Source: an uncultured bacterium
Lineage (GTDB): Bacteria; Bacillota; Clostridia; Lachnospirales; Lachnospiraceae
Assembly: GCA_905214855.1 (NCBI GenBank)
Contig: CAJMNU010000041.1
Location: forward strand, 1 to 11,369
Length of the DNA stretch: 11,369 nt
Reading direction: 5' to 3'
Below, in pieces: positions 6,369-11,369 of this stretch. The translations under genes and the position numbers were made by a program. The notes under the pieces are model-generated. The model was given only the letters and a program-made list of their open reading frames with translations. It did not search any database and had not been told where the DNA came from. Position 1 is the first letter of the stretch. Each line of letters opens with the position of its first letter.

Positions 6369-6415
6369 AAAAGCAGTACAATGTGTGCTATGATAAGACA
6401 CTTTGTACTGCTTTT
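6369..6415. terminator. Bidirectional intrinsic terminator
   Basis: AAAAGCAGTACAA-T-GTGT (6369-6386) pairs with 6398-6415 in an 18-bp stem with one mismatch and an 11-base loop. TTTT (6412-6415) closes the plus-strand side, and the A run at 6367-6372 gives a U-tract on the minus strand. It serves the YitT gene (stop 6356) and probably also the convergent acidic-tail gene (stop 6485). Confidence 0.8.
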
Positions 6416-6484
6416 GACTGTCAGAACAATATAATTAAGAAGAATAAATAACAAATAATAAATGTTTCTTACAGGGTATCGTTA

Positions 6485-7045
6485 TTATTCTTTGTATGTT
6501 ATTTCTGTATCAGGGTCATCTTCAGGATCTTCGTCTGTATGATCCACTTCACGATCAGAAGTTTCTTCTGTTTCCTCAATGGGATCTTCCAGTTCTTCAA
6601 CTGTTTCTTCAGATTCTGCTATCAGTTCCTCCTTGATTTCTGTAACATCTGAAATGGAAGGTTCTGCTTTATGCTGAGCAGTTTCTTCTGTAACTTCTGT
6701 TATGGATTCTTCATCTGAATTTGTAACTTTTTCTGGTTTTTCTTCCAATGTATCTTCCAATTCCTCTGGGGTTTCAGGTAAAGTATCTTCTGATTTGTCT
6801 ATTTCTTCCTCTTTTGTATCTGATTTGCGAAGAGAGACATAGTTGCGTGTCACAGTTTCATCTTCAGATGGTGTGGTTTGTGTCTCTTCTTCTGTATCTT
6901 CATCTTCAAAATCGTGGAATTCCTCATCTAGTTCTTTATGAAATGATTTGTATTTTGCCAAATAAGAAATGCTTGCAGCAGCGGCTGCTCCGGCAGCAGC
7001 GGCAAGAACGATCCATTTGCCATATCCTTTTTTCTTTTTAGACAT
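6485..7045 (-). CDS. Membrane-anchored protein with very acidic tail, function unknown
   Basis: I do not recognise this 186-residue protein. It begins with a basic tag (MSKKKKGYGK), then one alanine-rich hydrophobic segment (about residues 11-30, including GAAAAASISYLA), and continues as a low-complexity tail (33-186). In that tail I count 45 Glu and 19 Asp in 154 residues, interspersed with Thr, Ser and Pro and forming short repeats such as SEET, EELED and EETEET. The basic N-terminus suggests it stays inside, placing the acidic tail outside the membrane. The tail looks intrinsically disordered; cell-wall, cation or protein interactions are possible but unproven. The start at 7045 is chosen because AAAGGAG (plus 7054-7060) lies 8 bases ahead; a farther in-frame ATG at 7117 lacks this. 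Alternative: a cytoplasmic protein with a tail anchor in reverse topology. Confidence 0.7.
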   Translation of the reverse strand: MSKKKKGYGKWIVLAAAAGAAAAASISYLAKYKSFHKELDEEFHDFEDEDTEEETQTTPSEDETVTRNYVSLRKSDTKEEEIDKSEDTLPETPEELEDTLEEKPEKVTNSDEESITEVTEETAQHKAEPSISDVTEIKEELIAESEETVEELEDPIEETEETSDREVDHTDEDPEDDPDTEITYKE

Positions 7046-7292
7046 AGAAAAAACTCCTTTCTGGGCGGTCAGCCGTATATTTGTGACAAAGAAAGATCCG
7101 TAGTACGAAAATTCCATTGTTTCTTTTTATTGTAATACTTTAGAGAAAAAAAGAAAAGGCATATTTTCGAAAAAAAGTATAAAATCTGTCTTTTGCTATA
7201 AAAAAGTAAATTTTTTGGAATATAGAGAAGACAACTCACATAGAATAAAAGAAAGCATGGACAATATCTTTAATAAAAAGTTTATAAAAAAG
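7046..7292. other. AT-rich intergenic region between divergent genes
   Basis: Apart from the ribosome binding site of the acidic-tail gene (7054-7060), I see no RNA gene, repeat or clear promoter here. A minus-strand TACAAT (plus 7130-7135 region) could be a -10 box for that gene but has no good -35. The right edge adjoins the groESL operator. Confidence 0.5.
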
Positions 7293-7319
7293 CTAGCACT
7301 CAACGCTTGACAGTGCTAA
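7293..7319. promoter_or_regulatory. CIRCE operator (HrcA binding site)
   Basis: The arms CTAGCACTC (7293-7301) and CAGTGCTAA (7311-7319) flank a 9-base spacer. The CIRCE consensus is TTAGCACTC-N9-GAGTGCTAA, so each arm has one mismatch and spacing is exact. It indicates heat-shock control of groESL through the repressor HrcA, whose gene is not in this window. Confidence 0.93.
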
Positions 7320-7335
7320 CAGGACGTGCTATAAC
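7307..7335 (+). promoter_or_regulatory. Sigma-A promoter of groESL inside the CIRCE element
   Basis: A perfect TTGACA (7307-7312) is followed after 17 bases by TATAAC (7330-7335). The -35 hexamer lies in the CIRCE spacer and touches its right arm, so bound HrcA would directly block RNA polymerase. The transcription start is expected near 7342. Confidence 0.85.
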
Positions 7336-7383
7336 ATACTCATGAACAAAAAGAGAAACTACAACTTAAAAAGTAGAACATAT

Positions 7384-7390
7384 AAGGAGG
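7384..7390 (+). promoter_or_regulatory. Ribosome binding site fixing the groES start
   Basis: AAGGAGG stands 8 bases before ATG 7399. The in-frame ATG at 7342 would coincide with the predicted 5' end of the mRNA and has no such site. Confidence 0.85.
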
Positions 7391-7398
7391 ATATCATA

Positions 7399-7686
7399 AT
7401 GAAGTTAGTTCCATTATTTGACAAGGTCGTATTAAAACAGTTGGTTGCAGAAGAGACTACAAAATCTGGTATTGTTCTGCCAGGTCAGGCAAAAGAAAAA
7501 CCACAGCAGGCAGAGGTGATCGCAGTAGGTCCTGGCGGTGTGATCGATGGCAAGGAAGTTGTAATGCAGGTAAAGACCGGAGATAAAGTGATTTTCTCCA
7601 AATATGCAGGAACTGAGGTAGAGGTTGACGATGAGACCTATATCATTGTAAAGCAGAATGATATTTTGGCAGTATTGGAAGCATAA
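7399..7686 (+). CDS. groES: Co-chaperonin GroES (Hsp10)
   Basis: The 95-residue protein forms the heptameric lid of the GroEL folding chamber in the cytoplasm. The sequence opens with the family's LVPLFDKVVLKQL strand. The mobile loop that docks on GroEL follows (about residues 17-34, EETTKSGIVLPGQAKEKP). Further conserved parts are the roof-loop region AVGPGGVIDGKEV, GDKVIFSKYAGTEVEVD and the terminal YIIVKQNDILAVLEA. Length is normal for GroES. It is the first gene of a CIRCE-controlled operon and lies 172 bases upstream of groEL with no terminator between. Confidence 0.97.
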   Translation: MKLVPLFDKVVLKQLVAEETTKSGIVLPGQAKEKPQQAEVIAVGPGGVIDGKEVVMQVKTGDKVIFSKYAGTEVEVDDETYIIVKQNDILAVLEA

Positions 7687-7790
7687 AGACATCCATAGAG
7701 GTGATGTTTGAAACAGGATCTATATTATTTGGTTTAGTTCGGACAATGAAAGCTCACAAAGGGCTGATATGATAGAATAAAAATAGAGTG

Positions 7791-9481
<1,691 letters not shown>

Positions 9482-9520
9482 TCGCTCAGTTGTCCAAGCA
9501 GTCTGTGACAGAGAGATAGA

Positions 9521-9557
9521 GACAGCTTCCGGTGTCAGTTTGATGTCGGGAGCTGTC
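9521..9557 (+). other. Hairpin after groEL, terminator-like stem without T-run
   Basis: GACAGCTTCCG (9521-9531) pairs with CGGGAGCTGTC (9547-9557) in an 11-bp stem with one G-U pair. The next bases are AAAATATTAC, not a U-tract. It may protect the 3' end of groESL mRNA or cause partial attenuation, with readthrough into the next gene. A smaller hairpin AAGGT-TCGGG-ACCTT follows at 9576-9590. Confidence 0.5.
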
Positions 9558-9615
9558 AAAATATTACAACAAAGGAAGGTTCGGGACCTTAAAGGTGCCG
9601 GAAGAGGGAATTAAG

Positions 9616-10116
9616 ATGAATGAAGCATATGCAGAGTGGCTTTTAAAACAGAAGGAGCCGGGATATGCCTGGCCGCTTAGAATCCTGATGGGATTCGTGT
9701 GCGTGGTAACGTTTCTGTCCTCCGCACTTTTTGGGATCTTAGGGATGCTGGCATTTCTTTTGGCAATAGCAGCTGCCTATTTTGTATTCCGTGGTTTAAA
9801 GGTGGAGTATGAGTATTTGTTTGTCACAAAGCAGTTTTCTGTGGATAAGATCATGAATCAGATGAAGCGTAAGAAAGTCATGGAATGTTCTATGGATGAT
9901 GTCCGTATTATTGCTCCTGTGGATGCATATGTGCTGAAAGATCATGAGACATCTGATATGAAAGTGGTAGATTATTCTTCCAAAGAGGCAGGGGCAAGAT
10001 TGTATGCTATGATCTATCAGAATGGCGGAATAACGACAAAAGTGATTTTCGAGCCAAGTGATAAGATGCTGCAGTGTTTTAGAATGACTGCACCGAGAAA
10101 AGTAGTACTTCAATAA
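9616..10116 (+). CDS. DUF6106-like small membrane protein
   Basis: The 166-residue protein begins MNEAYAEWLLKQK. It has two adjacent hydrophobic segments (about residues 20-38 and 40-60, the second ending AAAYFVFRGL) and then a cytoplasmic-looking alpha/beta domain (VEYEYLFVTKQFSVDKIMNQ onward). This matches my memory of the uncharacterised DUF6106 family of Lachnospiraceae, recurrently found near guaB; the name should be treated as probable. The EYEYLFV-x-FSVDKI pattern resembles PH-like or bPH membrane proteins, but no function is known. GAGGG (9604-9608) precedes ATG 9616 by 7 bases, which favours it over GTG 9595. It could be read from the groESL transcript through the weak hairpin at 9521-9557. 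Confidence 0.75.
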   Translation: MNEAYAEWLLKQKEPGYAWPLRILMGFVCVVTFLSSALFGILGMLAFLLAIAAAYFVFRGLKVEYEYLFVTKQFSVDKIMNQMKRKKVMECSMDDVRIIAPVDAYVLKDHETSDMKVVDYSSKEAGARLYAMIYQNGGITTKVIFEPSDKMLQCFRMTAPRKVVLQ

Positions 10117-10123
10117 GAAAGAT

Positions 10124-10161
10124 AAGGTTTCCGTGTGGAGAAATCCACATGGAAGCCTTTT
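10124..10161 (+). terminator. Intrinsic terminator after the DUF6106-like gene
   Basis: A 16-bp stem (10124-10139 with 10144-10159) contains two G-U pairs and is closed by a GAAA tetraloop. TTTT (10158-10161) follows, then GTGC and a second T run. It begins 8 bases after the stop codon and separates the groESL region from guaB. Confidence 0.88.
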
Positions 10162-10311
10162 GTGCTTTTTTATGGATTTTGCCGTGGTAATGTGAAAACG
10201 CAAAAAAGAGTATAGAGTCTGATACAAATAAAAGACAATATAAAAATATAGCAACAGAAAATATAATAAATAAAAGGTTACATAAATATATAAAATTAGA
10301 TAAAAATATAT

Positions 10312-10340
10312 TTGACAAGTGAAAAAAAGTCTGATAATAT
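10312..10340 (+). promoter_or_regulatory. Sigma-A promoter of guaB
   Basis: A perfect TTGACA (10312-10317) lies 17 bases from TAATAT (10335-10340). With the AT-rich upstream flank this should be a strong promoter. Transcription would start near 10347, giving a leader of about 60 bases. Confidence 0.8.
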
Positions 10341-10360
10341 AATATACCATAACCTGTTAG

Positions 10361-10379
10361 TTATTAAAAATTTTAATAA
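10361..10379. repeat. Perfect AT palindrome in the guaB leader
   Basis: TTATTAAAA (10361-10369), a single A and TTTTAATAA (10371-10379) form a perfect 9-bp inverted repeat just downstream of the predicted transcription start. It could be a repressor operator or chance in AT-rich DNA. I do not match it to a known PurR or guanine-responsive site. Confidence 0.4.

Positions 10380-11369
<990 letters not shown>

Noticed and set aside
6485..6949. Repetitive acidic coding region considered as a tandem DNA repeat
   Set aside because: The repeats are short and degenerate at DNA level with no fixed period, so they reflect amino-acid composition rather than a tandem array.
6748..7041. Plus-strand open frame opposite the acidic-tail gene
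   Set aside because: Leu/Gln-rich shadow of the Glu-rich repeats. The minus-strand frame has a good ribosome binding site, a membrane anchor and a terminator.
7768..7778. Internal groEL promoter at a TATGATAGAAT sequence
   Set aside because: The -10-like word is good, but 17 bases upstream there is only AATGAA, so no convincing -35; kept only as a remark.
9796..10350. Long minus-strand open frame (184 codons) overlapping the DUF6106-like gene, its terminator and the AT-rich guaB upstream region
   Set aside because: Half of it is antisense to a credible gene and the rest arises from AT-rich DNA giving a Tyr/Leu/Phe-rich product. It crosses a strong terminator and has no ribosome binding site.

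Overview
The window reads as an ordinary chromosomal segment of a low-GC Gram-positive anaerobe, most likely a member of the Lachnospiraceae (Clostridia). Support comes from the low-GC coding style, strong AGGAGG-type ribosome binding sites, HrcA/CIRCE control of groESL, a class II (Firmicutes-type) GalT, and the order groES-groEL-DUF6106-like gene-guaB. Genus cannot be fixed from sequence reading alone. No complete mobile element, tRNA, rRNA or CRISPR array was seen.

Left part (1-3643): a loose, strand-alternating cluster of genes tied to extracytoplasmic flavin biochemistry. It holds a NusG-domain-II-like membrane protein (minus, cut by the window start), an FMN-binding-domain protein (plus), a small ureohydrolase-fold protein (minus), an ApbE FAD:protein FMN transferase (minus) and a Gx-type integral membrane transporter (plus). 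ApbE flavinylates FMN_bind domains outside the membrane, so ApbE and the FMN_bind protein are plausible partners, although the usual acceptor motif of the FMN_bind protein is degenerate here. ApbE and the Gx gene diverge from a compact region with interlocking promoters. The FMN_bind gene and the ureohydrolase gene converge on a bidirectional terminator.

Middle part (3665-7045): galT has its own promoter and a strong terminator and no other Leloir gene nearby. Next come a YitT/DUF2179 membrane protein and, convergent to it across another bidirectional terminator, a membrane-anchored protein with an extremely acidic tail that I do not recognise.

Right part (7293-11369): the groES-groEL operon is driven by a near-consensus sigma-A promoter whose -35 box lies in the spacer of a CIRCE operator. 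A DUF6106-like membrane protein and a strong terminator follow. Then comes guaB (IMP dehydrogenase), which runs off the window end and has its own near-consensus promoter in a very AT-rich 245-base gap.

I see no convincing novel multi-gene system. The items most worth a second look are the rearranged flavinylation cluster with its atypical FMN_bind acceptor site, the ureohydrolase-like gene beside ApbE, the interlocked divergent promoters at 3012-3045, the acidic-tail membrane protein, and several unexplained hairpins.
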